From positions 1-8,751 of the forward strand of contig DVOF01000049.1 in assembly GCA_018713805.1 (NCBI GenBank): a stretch of 8,751 bases of DNA, given 5' to 3'. Of the stretch, positions 1 through 7,530 are shown piece after piece (position 1 is the stretch's first letter; each line of letters starts with the position of its first letter). The translations under genes were made by a program, and so were the position numbers. The notes beneath the pieces were generated by a model. It was not told the origin of the DNA, did no database searches, and saw only the letters and a list, made by a program, of their open reading frames with translations. The DNA is from Candidatus Aphodoplasma excrementigallinarum. GTDB lineage: Bacteria > Bacillota > Clostridia > UBA1381 > UMGS1253.

Positions 1-27
1 GTATCAAACAGGGAAAGGGATGTATAC

Positions 28-903
28 ATGCGGGATTTACGGGGTATTTATCCGGCGTTGCTGACGCCGTTTGACAAAAATGGAAAAATCAACGAGGCTG
101 CCCTGCAGCAGCTGGTGCGTTACAATGTGGATAAAGGGGTAACGGGCTTTTATGTTGGCGGCAGTACGGCCGAAGCGTTTTTGCTTTCCACCGAAGAGCG
201 CGAGTACATACTGGATATCGTCATGGATGCTGCAGGCGGCGAAGCTGCGGTCATCAGCCATGTTGGCGCTATCAGCACGGATGTGGCGGTGCGCCTGGCC
301 AAATACGCAAAAAAATGCGGGGCGGATGCGGTTTCCGCCATACCGCCTTTTTACTACAATTTCACGCCGCAGGAAATTGCCGAATATTACCGTTCTATCT
401 GCGATGAATCGCAAATGCCGATGATTATTTACAGCTTTCCCGGTTGCAGCGGCGTTAAGCTGAAGGCGGACGGCTTAAAAAGGCTGCTGGACATGAATTT
501 TGTGATTGGCCTGAAATATACGGACAGCGATTACTTTACGATGCAGCAGGTACGCGCAGCATGCCCGGACGCCATATTGTTTAACGGCTTTGACGAGACA
601 TTTCTGGCAGGCCTTGCCATGGGTGCGGACGGCGGCATCGGCTCCACTTACAATTTCATGGCGGAAAAATTTATCAAAATGCGCACGCTGTTTTTGGAGG
701 GCAATCTGGAGGAAGCCCAGGCGATTCAGAAAGAGGCGAACCAGATTATCCAAACTATCCTGCCCATGGGGGTAATGCCGGCGGAAAAGGCAATCCTTGG
801 CCTGCTCGGCATCGATGCAGGTGTTTGCCGCAGGCCGTTCCGCCACTTGTCCACCGAAGAAATTGAACAACTGGAAACAAACGTGCTGCCGCTTTTAGCT
901 TGA
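28..903 (+). CDS. nanA: N-acetylneuraminate lyase-type aldolase (DHDPS/NAL family)
   Basis: Class I aldolase of 291 residues, the usual length for the family. N-acetylneuraminate lyase splits sialic acid into N-acetylmannosamine and pyruvate in the cytoplasm. A TIM barrel is expected. Seen residues: GGST at 44-47 for the pyruvate carboxylate, Tyr135 (YSFPGCSGVKL), Schiff-base Lys163 in GLKYTDSD, GFDE at 187-190 and the GADGGIGSTYN segment with Ser206. By my recollection these match the E. coli NanA sialate-binding set, which favours a sialate lyase over a dihydrodipicolinate synthase. One deviation is GSTGE changed to GSTAE (Ala48). No signal peptide is present. An AGGGA motif 7 bases before the ATG supports the start. 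The gene lies 60 bases before a secreted deacetylase, so a different 2-keto-3-deoxy acid, such as 2-keto-3-deoxygluconate, is an alternative substrate. Family is certain; substrate is likely but unproven. Confidence 0.85.
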   Translation: MRDLRGIYPALLTPFDKNGKINEAALQQLVRYNVDKGVTGFYVGGSTAEAFLLSTEEREYILDIVMDAAGGEAAVISHVGAISTDVAVRLAKYAKKCGADAVSAIPPFYYNFTPQEIAEYYRSICDESQMPMIIYSFPGCSGVKLKADGLKRLLDMNFVIGLKYTDSDYFTMQQVRAACPDAILFNGFDETFLAGLAMGADGGIGSTYNFMAEKFIKMRTLFLEGNLEEAQAIQKEANQIIQTILPMGVMPAEKAILGLLGIDAGVCRRPFRHLSTEEIEQLETNVLPLLA

Positions 904-951
904 AGGCAAACACACGCACAAGACAAACCATCGTGCGTAAACCAATAAAAT

Positions 952-957
952 GGAGGG
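952..957 (+). promoter_or_regulatory. Ribosome binding site GGAGGG that decides the deacetylase start
   Basis: GGAGGG directly abuts an in-frame ATG at 958, leaving no spacer, but lies 6 bases before a second in-frame ATG at 964. Normal spacing favours 964, which shortens the protein by two residues and still gives a good signal peptide beginning Met-Thr-Val-Lys-Lys. Confidence 0.75.
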
Positions 958-963
958 ATGAAA

Positions 964-2970
964 ATGACTGTAAAAAAACTGATGTTTATAACGGCGCTGT
1001 TTACGGCGGCTCTGCTTTGCTGCTTTGCCATAACAGCCGCCGCGCAGCCAAAGCTGTCGGAGGACTTTTCCGATGTGACCCAGAGCGGGCGCGATATTGT
1101 AAACAATCAGACCAAACGGAAGCTGTACACCACAGTGAACAGCGAAACGGCCTCCGCCACCGTGGTTACAAAGGCAAAGCCGGATGACCCGGACAACAAG
1201 GCGGTGGAGCTGAAGGTCACCGATGCGACACAGCAGGCCTATCTGCAAACCACCGACCTTAGTACGCCCCTGATGGGCAATGTCACCGTAGAGTTCAGCA
1301 TTCTGCGGCCGGACACCGACGCCGACCTGACGCTGATACAGCTGCGCGACGTCCTGGGCGCGTCCGGCACCTATGTGGACAACGGCGCCATACTGAAGTT
1401 CGGCTCGGACAATAAAATCTCTGCCATAAACGGTATGGACGGCAAAAATGTCAACTATGAACCCGTCGCTGACTATCAGGCCGACACCTGGTACCATATC
1501 AAAATGGAAATCGATCCGCATAATAGCTGCTACAGCCTGTATATCGGCGAAAACAAATATGTGCTTGGCGAACAGGACCGGGTTACTTCCAGCAGCGAGG
1601 ATGGCAGCTTTGCCCTCCGGAGCGCGTTTAAAAATGACAGCATACAGCTGCTCCGTTTTCATATCATCAACCAGGCCTGCACCGTCTATATCGACGATGT
1701 TGCCATATCGCAGGATTTGGCCATTGTTTCTGAAGGGTTTACCGACAGGCTCGGCATTCCGACCACCAATATCTTAGAAGGGGAAAATGTGTTCCACTAC
1801 CGCGTGACCAATAACACGCAGCAGCCTCAGAGCGCCGTTGTCATAGCCGCCGTCTATGAAAAAAGCGGACAGGGCGACAGGCTTGTTTCCATCACATCGC
1901 AGGATTTGGCCTTTCCGGCCGAACAGGAGGGCAGTTACAGCATTAGCGTAAACAATCCTTCCGGCGATTTGGAAAAGCATTATCTGCGTGTGCTGGTTTG
2001 GAAGGACTTGATGTCTCTGAATCCAATGCGGAATAGCATCATGTCCGGCAGTTTCCAGCTTGACAGCAAGGAAGCAGAAGAAATACCGGCCGACCTGACC
2101 GACGCTACGCTGGATATCGAAGGGGAGGTCAGCAGCGTTAAAAAGGCCTATCCGGACGGAAAGCTCAAGGCGCTGACGCTGCGCTATGACGATGCCTATT
2201 ACCATGACCGCACACTTGTTTCCAAGTTCAACCAGTATGGGCTGAAGGGTACGTTTTACGTTGCCCTGAAAAACATCAACCTTACCGGCACGAATGACGG
2301 AACAGGCACAAATCCTCTGACGGCGGCCGAACTGCCCGTTCTTTATCAAGGCCATGAGGTCGCCAGCCATACCATTAACCATTTATATATGAAAGATATG
2401 ACGGATACGGAATTTTTTAACGAGCTGACCGCTTCAAAAGAGCAGCTCGAAGAAATTATGGGCTATGAGGTAACGGGGTTTGCCTATGCCTACGGTGATT
2501 ACGGGACAGACCGGGATAAGACCATTGCAATGGTGGAGCGCGCCGGTTATGATTACGCCGTTTCAACCGTGAGCTCATACGATTTTTCCCTGCCCGATAT
2601 GACAAAGCCTTATGAGCTTCCGTTTACCATACGTCACCGCGAGGACCTGCTGGCAAAGACCGACGAATTCCTCGCTTTAGACCCGGCGGAAATGAGCCTG
2701 TTCTTTATCATGGGCCACGCCCATGAATTCTACAATGATGGCAACTGGGAATTGTTTGACCAGTTTGGCGCAAAAATCCAGAACCAGCCGGACATCTGGT
2801 ATGCCACAAACGGCGAAGTGTTCAGCTATCTGACGGATATGCAGAATGTGACGATTTCGGCGCAGGCCGACGGGTTGCAGATCACAAACCCGGGCGTAAA
2901 TACGCTTTATTTTCTAATCAATGACCAGGTAGTCACCGTTGACGCTGCCACGCGTCTCACGATTCTATAA
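964..2970 (+). CDS. Secreted CE4-type polysaccharide deacetylase with N-terminal jelly-roll module
   Basis: 668 residues from the ATG at 964. In order: signal peptide (about 1-27, Lys4-Lys5 then a hydrophobic core ending TAAA, no lipobox); a LamG/concanavalin-like jelly roll (about 30-249, from LSEDF to YIDDVAIS); an Ig/FN3-like sandwich (about 253-372); a NodB-homology deacetylase (about 395-620); and a small beta tail (627-668). Deacetylase motifs: RYDD with Asp409-Asp410, the metal-binding HTINH at 469-473, and MGHAHEF at 583-589 with His585. Motif 3, usually an Arg-Pro-type loop, reads FAYAYG (506-511), so it belongs to a divergent subfamily. CE4 enzymes use a metal to remove N- or O-acetyl groups from polysaccharides; here it acts outside the cell. 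It probably shares a transcript with its neighbours. The jelly roll resembles two modules in the downstream lyase. Exact substrate unknown. Confidence 0.85.
   Translation: MTVKKLMFITALFTAALLCCFAITAAAQPKLSEDFSDVTQSGRDIVNNQTKRKLYTTVNSETASATVVTKAKPDDPDNKAVELKVTDATQQAYLQTTDLSTPLMGNVTVEFSILRPDTDADLTLIQLRDVLGASGTYVDNGAILKFGSDNKISAINGMDGKNVNYEPVADYQADTWYHIKMEIDPHNSCYSLYIGENKYVLGEQDRVTSSSEDGSFALRSAFKNDSIQLLRFHIINQACTVYIDDVAISQDLAIVSEGFTDRLGIPTTNILEGENVFHYRVTNNTQQPQSAVVIAAVYEKSGQGDRLVSITSQDLAFPAEQEGSYSISVNNPSGDLEKHYLRVLVWKDLMSLNPMRNSIMSGSFQLDSKEAEEIPADLTDATLDIEGEVSSVKKAYPDGKLKALTLRYDDAYYHDRTLVSKFNQYGLKGTFYVALKNINLTGTNDGTGTNPLTAAELPVLYQGHEVASHTINHLYMKDMTDTEFFNELTASKEQLEEIMGYEVTGFAYAYGDYGTDRDKTIAMVERAGYDYAVSTVSSYDFSLPDMTKPYELPFTIRHREDLLAKTDEFLALDPAEMSLFFIMGHAHEFYNDGNWELFDQFGAKIQNQPDIWYATNGEVFSYLTDMQNVTISAQADGLQITNPGVNTLYFLINDQVVTVDAATRLTIL
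1051..1710 (+). repeat. Jelly-roll module copy A (in the deacetylase)
   Basis: Encodes residues about 30-249 of the deacetylase. It opens with an EDF motif (LSEDFSD), has a central W-Y segment (ADTWYHIKMEI) followed by YSLYI, and closes with LLRFHI and YIDDVAIS. The same order of landmarks (EDF/EDY, EWY, Y-x-Y, RFPI, LDD) occurs in the two modules of the lyase gene, but copy A is the most divergent. This is protein-level, not DNA-level, repetition. Confidence 0.65.
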
Positions 2971-2984
2971 GCACGACTGTATAC

Positions 2985-3006
2985 GCGCTGCGGAGCCAGC
3001 GTTTTT
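2985..3006 (+). terminator. Weak terminator-like hairpin between deacetylase and lyase genes
   Basis: CGCTG (2986-2990) can pair with CAGCG (2997-3001), plus one possible outer G-U pair, around a 6-base loop. It is followed at once by five T (3002-3006) and then by the AAGGAG ribosome site of the lyase gene. The stem is short and the T run short, so partial termination or an mRNA processing/stability element is more likely than a full stop. No promoter is visible between it and the lyase gene. Confidence 0.35.
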
Positions 3007-3021
3007 GGAAAGGAGTCCATT

Positions 3022-6000
3022 ATGAAAAAATCACTCATTTGGGTTGTTGTGGCTGCCATGCTGCTGCAAATGCTTCCATCTTTTATATCCGCTTCAGAAA
3101 GCACGACAATCCTGTCCGAAGATTTCAATGCCATTGCAAATGGCGCTAAGCCGCAGTCACTTGACTGTAGGGAAAGCGAATACGGCGGAACCGTTACGGT
3201 TGCGGCCGTGCCGGACGAAACAAACAAAAGCCTGCATTTGCATAATCCCTCCGATCCGGAAAGCCGTGTCTTTGTCCAAACGGTTTATTCCGACGGCCTG
3301 ACGGGCGACGCAGTCACAGTCTCCTTCCGTTTTATGCGTGAACAGCTAAACGGCAGCCTGACCTTCCCAACCATTCGGGATACGCAGAAAAACGAATTTC
3401 CCGCACTTACGCTGAAGCCTGACGGCAGCATAGTGGCAAAGGATGACACAGCAGAAATCACGCTCGCCAGCTATAAGGCCGGAGAATGGTACGATATTTC
3501 CCTCGAATTCAATACGGAAGAAAGCGTCTACTCCATTTATATTGACGGCGAGCAAAAGGGGGAAAACTTTAAGACGTCCAAGCCCATCGTCGATTTGAGC
3601 GTCATCCGCTTCCCAATCTTTTATGTTGAATCTGACGTTTATCTGGATGACCTTGTGATATCCACCACCGGGGAAACGCCCCAAACGCCTCCGGAGGAAA
3701 CGGCAAAACCAGGTGAGCAGACGCCCGCTCCCTCTTCCCCTCTGATTACGTCGGAGGCGGACAAAGCAATCATGGAAGAAATCCTGAAGGATACGGTTTC
3801 GCTTGCACTGGGCAGTTCCTTTGCCATTGTGGACAATGAAAAGAAGCAGATCGACCCGGATAACCTGTCTGTTAAACCGTTGGAATATAACGACAGGACG
3901 CTTGTCCCGGTTCGGTTTGTGTCGGAAAATTTTGGCGCACAGGTCGGCTGGGATGAAGCAACGCAGACCGTGACCATACAAAAGGACGATATTCTGATTC
4001 AAATGGTGGTAGGTCAAACGACCTATGCAGTAAACGGGACGGCGTATACGCTCGACGCAGCGCCGGTGATCTTTTATGACCGCACGATGATCCCGCTCCG
4101 CGCCATGGCGGAGGCCTTGAACAAACAGGTATATTGGAACGACATCGGCCTGATTGTCATCGGCGATAAGGAAAACCCATTTGATACGGCAGAAAAAGAG
4201 GCCCTGCTGGAGGCGGTGTATCAGGATATCCTGTATGCGCGCCCGGAAGCGCAGCAAATCATCCAAGACCTCAATGCTGCCAGCCCGGACAATGCGCACC
4301 CCCGCATTTTGGCAACAAAATCCGATTTCGAAGCGATAAAACAAAAAATTCAAACGGACGAACTTGCCGCTAAAATGTTTGCTTCGATCCAGGCAGATGC
4401 GCAAGCCCTGTTTGACACGCCGGTGGCCGAATACTCGCTCAAAGAAAATGACCTGCGGATGGGGCCGGCCATAACACAGGTTGGGCCGCGTTTGGAAACG
4501 CTCGGCCTGATGTATCAGGTCACCGGCGAACAACGCTATGCAGAGCGTGCCTGGAAAGAGCTTGAAGCCGCCTGCAGCTTCCCTGACTGGAATACCAAGC
4601 ACTATCTCGACACAGGCGGAATGATGGCTGCCGTGGCCATTGGCTACGACTGGATTTACGATTATCTGACAGAGGAGCAGCGCGCCTTTGTGCGCAGCGC
4701 CATGCTGGAAAAGGGCGTGGAACCCGGGCTGAAAATTTATAAACGCGAGGTAACAGAGCCGTCTTTGATGGTATTCTGGATCACGGTGAACCATAACTGG
4801 AACACGCACTGCAACGCCGGCCTTATCATGGCTGCGCTGGCGCTCGGCCAGGATGAGCCGGAAATCGCCGGAGAAGTTGTTTCTCTTGGGCTGCGTTCCT
4901 TTGAGTATATCGCCAATTCCTTCGCGCCGGACGGCGGCTGGGTGGAGGGCCCAGGCTACTGGAATTCTACCACCATTGACCTTGTCCGCATTATTTCGAC
5001 GCTGGAAACGGCGCTCGGGACGGACTACGGCTACTTCAACATTCCCGGAATTGCAGAAACGGCCTATTACCCCACTTATATCACCGGCCCGGTCGGAACC
5101 TTCAACTACTCGGACGGCGACATGGCCAAACGGCTTTCTACACCGCAGATTTTTTACATGGCAAACCGGCTCGATATGCCAACCCTGTCGGCCCGGCGCA
5201 AAGCCGTGCTTGAGGAGACCGGAAGTTACGACATATGGGATTTGATTTGGTACGACCCGCAAAAAACCTCCGCTGAAAGCGAAGCACTGGAAAAAGACCG
5301 CTATTTCCGTACCATAGAAACAGCCACCATGCGCAGCTCCTGGGACGACAACGCTACCTTCGTCGGTCTGCACAGCGGCGACAACAAGGGCAACCACGCC
5401 CACTTAGACAGCGGCTCCTTCATTCTGGATGCCATGGGGGAACGCTGGTTCTCTGACCTCGGTTCCGACCGTATCACCTATATTACCGGGGCCGGAAGCG
5501 TTGAAAAGTGGCATGCCTACCGCACCCGTGCGGAAGGGCACAACACATTTATCTTAAACGATGCAGCGGAGTCCGAACCGGTGTTAAACGAGGATGGCCT
5601 GACCGCAGTCGTTTATGACGTCTATGAAGATTACGAAGAAGGGGCAAACCCTTCAGATTGGGATGTCCGCGAAGGCGGCAGCGGTACGGTCGATATTGCA
5701 AAGGACGGCGACAACCACTATGTCCGGCTGCGGTGCGAGGATAGCAGCAGCGATACCCAGGCCTTTATGCAAAAGGTATATACGTCCAACCCATTAACAG
5801 GGAAAATCTCATTGGAATTCTCCTTCCTGCCGGATTCGGAGAATCAGACGATCAGTACGCCCATGTTCCGCGATACGGACAGCGTTGAGGTTACATTGCT
5901 TACCTTCACCGATCAGGGAAGCATCACCGTAAAGGATGGCGCGGATAACGTCGAGCTCGGGGATTATAACGCGAATGAATGGTATACCTTCCGTTTTGAT

Positions 6001-7371
6001 ATCGATTTTGACACGGATACCTATGACGTATACCAAAACGGGGAAAAGAAGGAGAGCGGCCTTTCCCTTCCGAAGCCGCTAAAGGACCTGTCTGTGCTAC
6101 GCTTTCCGATTTACAGGAAAGTACAGACCTACGGGCTCGACGATATCCGGCTGTTTGCACAGGTAGACGGCAGCGTAACTGCCCGTAATACGGAGCCGGA
6201 CCAGGACCCCTACGCATTCAGTTATATTACGAAGTATGCGTCCAAGGAAAGGGGCGCCTTTGCCATAACCGATCTCACGCCCGCTTATGCAAAATGGGCA
6301 ACCGCGGCAAACCGCGGCGTTATGCTGACGGACAACCGCTCCGCCGTTGTGGTACGCGATGAAATCACCATGAAGAAGCCTGTCGATTACTATTGGTTCG
6401 CACACACGGCAGCGGACATCGAGGTCAGCGCAGATAAGAAATCGGCAATCCTTACCCTCAACGGGAAACGGCTTTGGGCAGGTATTATTGACGGGGCTGA
6501 AGCGGAATTCAGCGTAATGGACGCTGCGCCGCTTCCAACCTCTCCGAATCCCAGCGGACAGATCGTCAACACGGGCATCCGCAAGCTGACCATCGCCATC
6601 CCGCAGGCCACAGAAGTCAATATAAGCGTCGCATTTGTACCGCTGTACGGCGATGCGGCTGTCCCGGCACAGATTCCACAGGTGCAGACCCTCGCCGAGT
6701 TCAGCATAGAAGACGGAGCGATCCCGGTTCTTGACAGCCTTTCTGTCGACGGCCAGACGCTTGATACGTTTTCATCCGAGCAAACTTACTACAATATCCC
6801 TGTTTTGTCGGGCTCCCCCGTCCCCAGCATCGAGGCAAGCTCCAGCACGGCGGATGTTGCGGTTTCCCAGGCGCAGGGATTGCCGGGTGAGGCTGTTATT
6901 ACGGTAAGCGACAAAAATGATGCACAGCAGAGTGTAACTTATACGGTACACTTTGAAGAAAAGATTCTCAAATACAAAGAGGTATGCGGCGTACAGATCA
7001 ACAGCGATATGATCACTTCCAGCTCCCTGCAGGAACCGGAAAACCCGCCGGAAAATACCATAGACGGCGACCTGTCGACACGGTTTGCCGCCTCGGGAGC
7101 CGGCGAGTGGATTCAATATGATTTAGGCGCCGTTACCACCGTCGACAAGCTGTCCATTGCATGGATGAACGGCGACGAGCGCGTCTATACCTTTAAGATC
7201 AGCGTCTCTGAGGACGGCCTGTCCTGGACGGACGTCTATGACGGAAAAACCTCCGGTACAACAAACGAGCTTGAAACGCATACCTTCCCCGCGCACAGCG
7301 CAAGGTATATCCGTATCACAGGTTTCGGCAATACCGTCAACACCTGGAATTCCATTACGGAAGTGGAATAG
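3022..7371 (+). CDS. Secreted multidomain heparinase II/III-alginate lyase-type polysaccharide lyase
   Basis: 1449 residues. AAGGAG lies 6 bases before the ATG. Domains: signal peptide (1-24, likely cut after FISA); jelly roll B (30-213); Pro/Glu/Thr-rich linker (about 216-240); copper-amine-oxidase-N-like domain (about 258-382, with RTLVPVRFVSE and RTMIPLRAMAEAL); alpha/alpha toroid (from AHPRIL at 425 to about 755); heparinase II/III beta-sandwich (about 760-1210), interrupted by jelly roll C (867-1046); Ig-like domain (1234-1312); F5/8 discoidin/CBM32-like domain (1322-1449). Candidate catalytic residues are Asn590-His591 in NHNW, Tyr646 in EGPGYW, and the NHAHLDSGSF block at 791-800. Such enzymes cleave uronate-containing polysaccharides by beta-elimination. 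No LPXTG or SLH anchor is visible. The neighbouring deacetylase suggests an acetylated substrate. Family call is strong; PL family number and substrate (alginate, glycosaminoglycan or other) cannot be fixed by eye. Confidence 0.85.
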   Translation: MKKSLIWVVVAAMLLQMLPSFISASESTTILSEDFNAIANGAKPQSLDCRESEYGGTVTVAAVPDETNKSLHLHNPSDPESRVFVQTVYSDGLTGDAVTVSFRFMREQLNGSLTFPTIRDTQKNEFPALTLKPDGSIVAKDDTAEITLASYKAGEWYDISLEFNTEESVYSIYIDGEQKGENFKTSKPIVDLSVIRFPIFYVESDVYLDDLVISTTGETPQTPPEETAKPGEQTPAPSSPLITSEADKAIMEEILKDTVSLALGSSFAIVDNEKKQIDPDNLSVKPLEYNDRTLVPVRFVSENFGAQVGWDEATQTVTIQKDDILIQMVVGQTTYAVNGTAYTLDAAPVIFYDRTMIPLRAMAEALNKQVYWNDIGLIVIGDKENPFDTAEKEALLEAVYQDILYARPEAQQIIQDLNAASPDNAHPRILATKSDFEAIKQKIQTDELAAKMFASIQADAQALFDTPVAEYSLKENDLRMGPAITQVGPRLETLGLMYQVTGEQRYAERAWKELEAACSFPDWNTKHYLDTGGMMAAVAIGYDWIYDYLTEEQRAFVRSAMLEKGVEPGLKIYKREVTEPSLMVFWITVNHNWNTHCNAGLIMAALALGQDEPEIAGEVVSLGLRSFEYIANSFAPDGGWVEGPGYWNSTTIDLVRIISTLETALGTDYGYFNIPGIAETAYYPTYITGPVGTFNYSDGDMAKRLSTPQIFYMANRLDMPTLSARRKAVLEETGSYDIWDLIWYDPQKTSAESEALEKDRYFRTIETATMRSSWDDNATFVGLHSGDNKGNHAHLDSGSFILDAMGERWFSDLGSDRITYITGAGSVEKWHAYRTRAEGHNTFILNDAAESEPVLNEDGLTAVVYDVYEDYEEGANPSDWDVREGGSGTVDIAKDGDNHYVRLRCEDSSSDTQAFMQKVYTSNPLTGKISLEFSFLPDSENQTISTPMFRDTDSVEVTLLTFTDQGSITVKDGADNVELGDYNANEWYTFRFDIDFDTDTYDVYQNGEKKESGLSLPKPLKDLSVLRFPIYRKVQTYGLDDIRLFAQVDGSVTARNTEPDQDPYAFSYITKYASKERGAFAITDLTPAYAKWATAANRGVMLTDNRSAVVVRDEITMKKPVDYYWFAHTAADIEVSADKKSAILTLNGKRLWAGIIDGAEAEFSVMDAAPLPTSPNPSGQIVNTGIRKLTIAIPQATEVNISVAFVPLYGDAAVPAQIPQVQTLAEFSIEDGAIPVLDSLSVDGQTLDTFSSEQTYYNIPVLSGSPVPSIEASSSTADVAVSQAQGLPGEAVITVSDKNDAQQSVTYTVHFEEKILKYKEVCGVQINSDMITSSSLQEPENPPENTIDGDLSTRFAASGAGEWIQYDLGAVTTVDKLSIAWMNGDERVYTFKISVSEDGLSWTDVYDGKTSGTTNELETHTFPAHSARYIRITGFGNTVNTWNSITEVE
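3109..3660 (+). repeat. Jelly-roll module copy B (N-terminal, in the lyase)
   Basis: Encodes residues 30-213 of the lyase, from ILSEDF to LDDLVI. Residues 135-199 align without gaps to residues 966-1030 of copy C, with 26 of 65 identical by hand count. Shared landmarks are GSI, GEWY/NEWY, DGE/NGE, KP and DLSV-x-RFPI. It is probably a carbohydrate-binding or spacer module of the LamG/concanavalin type. Confidence 0.75.
3793..4167 (+). other. Region encoding a copper-amine-oxidase-N-like domain
   Basis: Residues about 258-382 of the lyase contain the two half-repeats typical of this domain. The first has NDRTLVPVRFVSENFGA then VGWDEATQTVTI. The second has YDRTMIPLRAMAEALN then VYWND and LIVIG. 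In Firmicutes this domain is common in secreted and surface proteins unrelated to amine oxidation. It may hold the enzyme near the cell surface, but that is an inference. Confidence 0.8.
5620..6159 (+). repeat. Jelly-roll module copy C, nested inside the lyase beta-sandwich
   Basis: Encodes residues 867-1046, opening with VYEDYEEG and closing with LDDIRLFA. It lies between the lyase motif EGHNTFILND (838-847) and DQDPYAFSYITKY (from 1060). In family members as I know them, the equivalents of these two motifs are close together in the same sandwich domain. Copy C is about 40% identical to copy B over 65 residues, which points to duplication within the gene or to repeated capture of the same module. 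Confidence 0.75.
6985..7368 (+). other. Region encoding a C-terminal F5/8 type C (CBM32-like) domain
   Basis: Residues about 1322-1449 show the discoidin pattern: ENTIDGDLSTRFAA, GEWIQYDLG, FKISVSEDGLSWTDVYDGKTSG, and the closing ARYIRITGFGNTVNTWNSITEVE. The stop codon follows at the domain edge, so the protein looks complete. These domains usually bind sugars and would target the lyase to its polymer. Confidence 0.85.
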
Positions 7372-7412
7372 CAGGCAAAACAAAAAGCCAATAAGATTCC
7401 TTCTAATAAAAT

Positions 7413-7462
7413 AAGAAAAGCAGGCACAGACAGCGCATAAGCTGACTTTGCCTGCTTTTCTT
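7413..7462. terminator. Bidirectional intrinsic terminator between convergent operons
   Basis: A perfect 14-bp inverted repeat (AAGAAAAGCAGGCA at 7413-7426 and its complement at 7449-7462) encloses a 22-base loop that contains a further CAGC/GCTG pair. The right side ends in a T-rich run (7456-7464, one C inside). The left flank is A-rich, which reads as T-rich on the minus strand. It lies 42 bases after the lyase stop and about 70 bases past the flavoprotein stop on the other strand, so it can end both transcripts. Confidence 0.9.
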
Positions 7463-7530
7463 TTCCCCGCATTATTGCTTGCCGGTCGTTTCTCTGTGAA
7501 GGTCCTGCCGGGCCGCTTCATTTTTGTTTA

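Noticed and set aside
914..938. ACGCAC/GTGCGT inverted repeat between the aldolase and deacetylase genes
   Set aside because: Only six pairs around a 13-base loop and no T run, so it is too weak to call a terminator or regulatory element.
958..963. Upstream ATG as the deacetylase start
   Set aside because: It abuts the GGAGGG site with no spacer. The next in-frame ATG at 964 has normal spacing.
1015..1026. Possible lipoprotein cysteine in the deacetylase signal peptide (LLCC)
   Set aside because: The residues before the cysteines do not form a lipobox (Leu directly before Cys), and a standard signal peptidase I site lies further on after TAAA.
895..1662. A 255-codon minus-strand open frame opposite the deacetylase
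   Set aside because: Antisense to the signal peptide and jelly-roll region of a well-supported gene. No recognisable domain is seen in its translation.
1774..2382. A 202-codon minus-strand open frame
   Set aside because: Antisense to the Ig-like and deacetylase domains. No family resemblance.
3346..5403. A 685-codon open frame on the minus strand opposite the lyase gene
   Set aside because: It lies wholly antisense to a gene with clear domains and catalytic motifs. Its translation is rich in Arg, His, Cys and Val without recognisable domains, and it looks like a by-product of the codon bias of the lyase gene.
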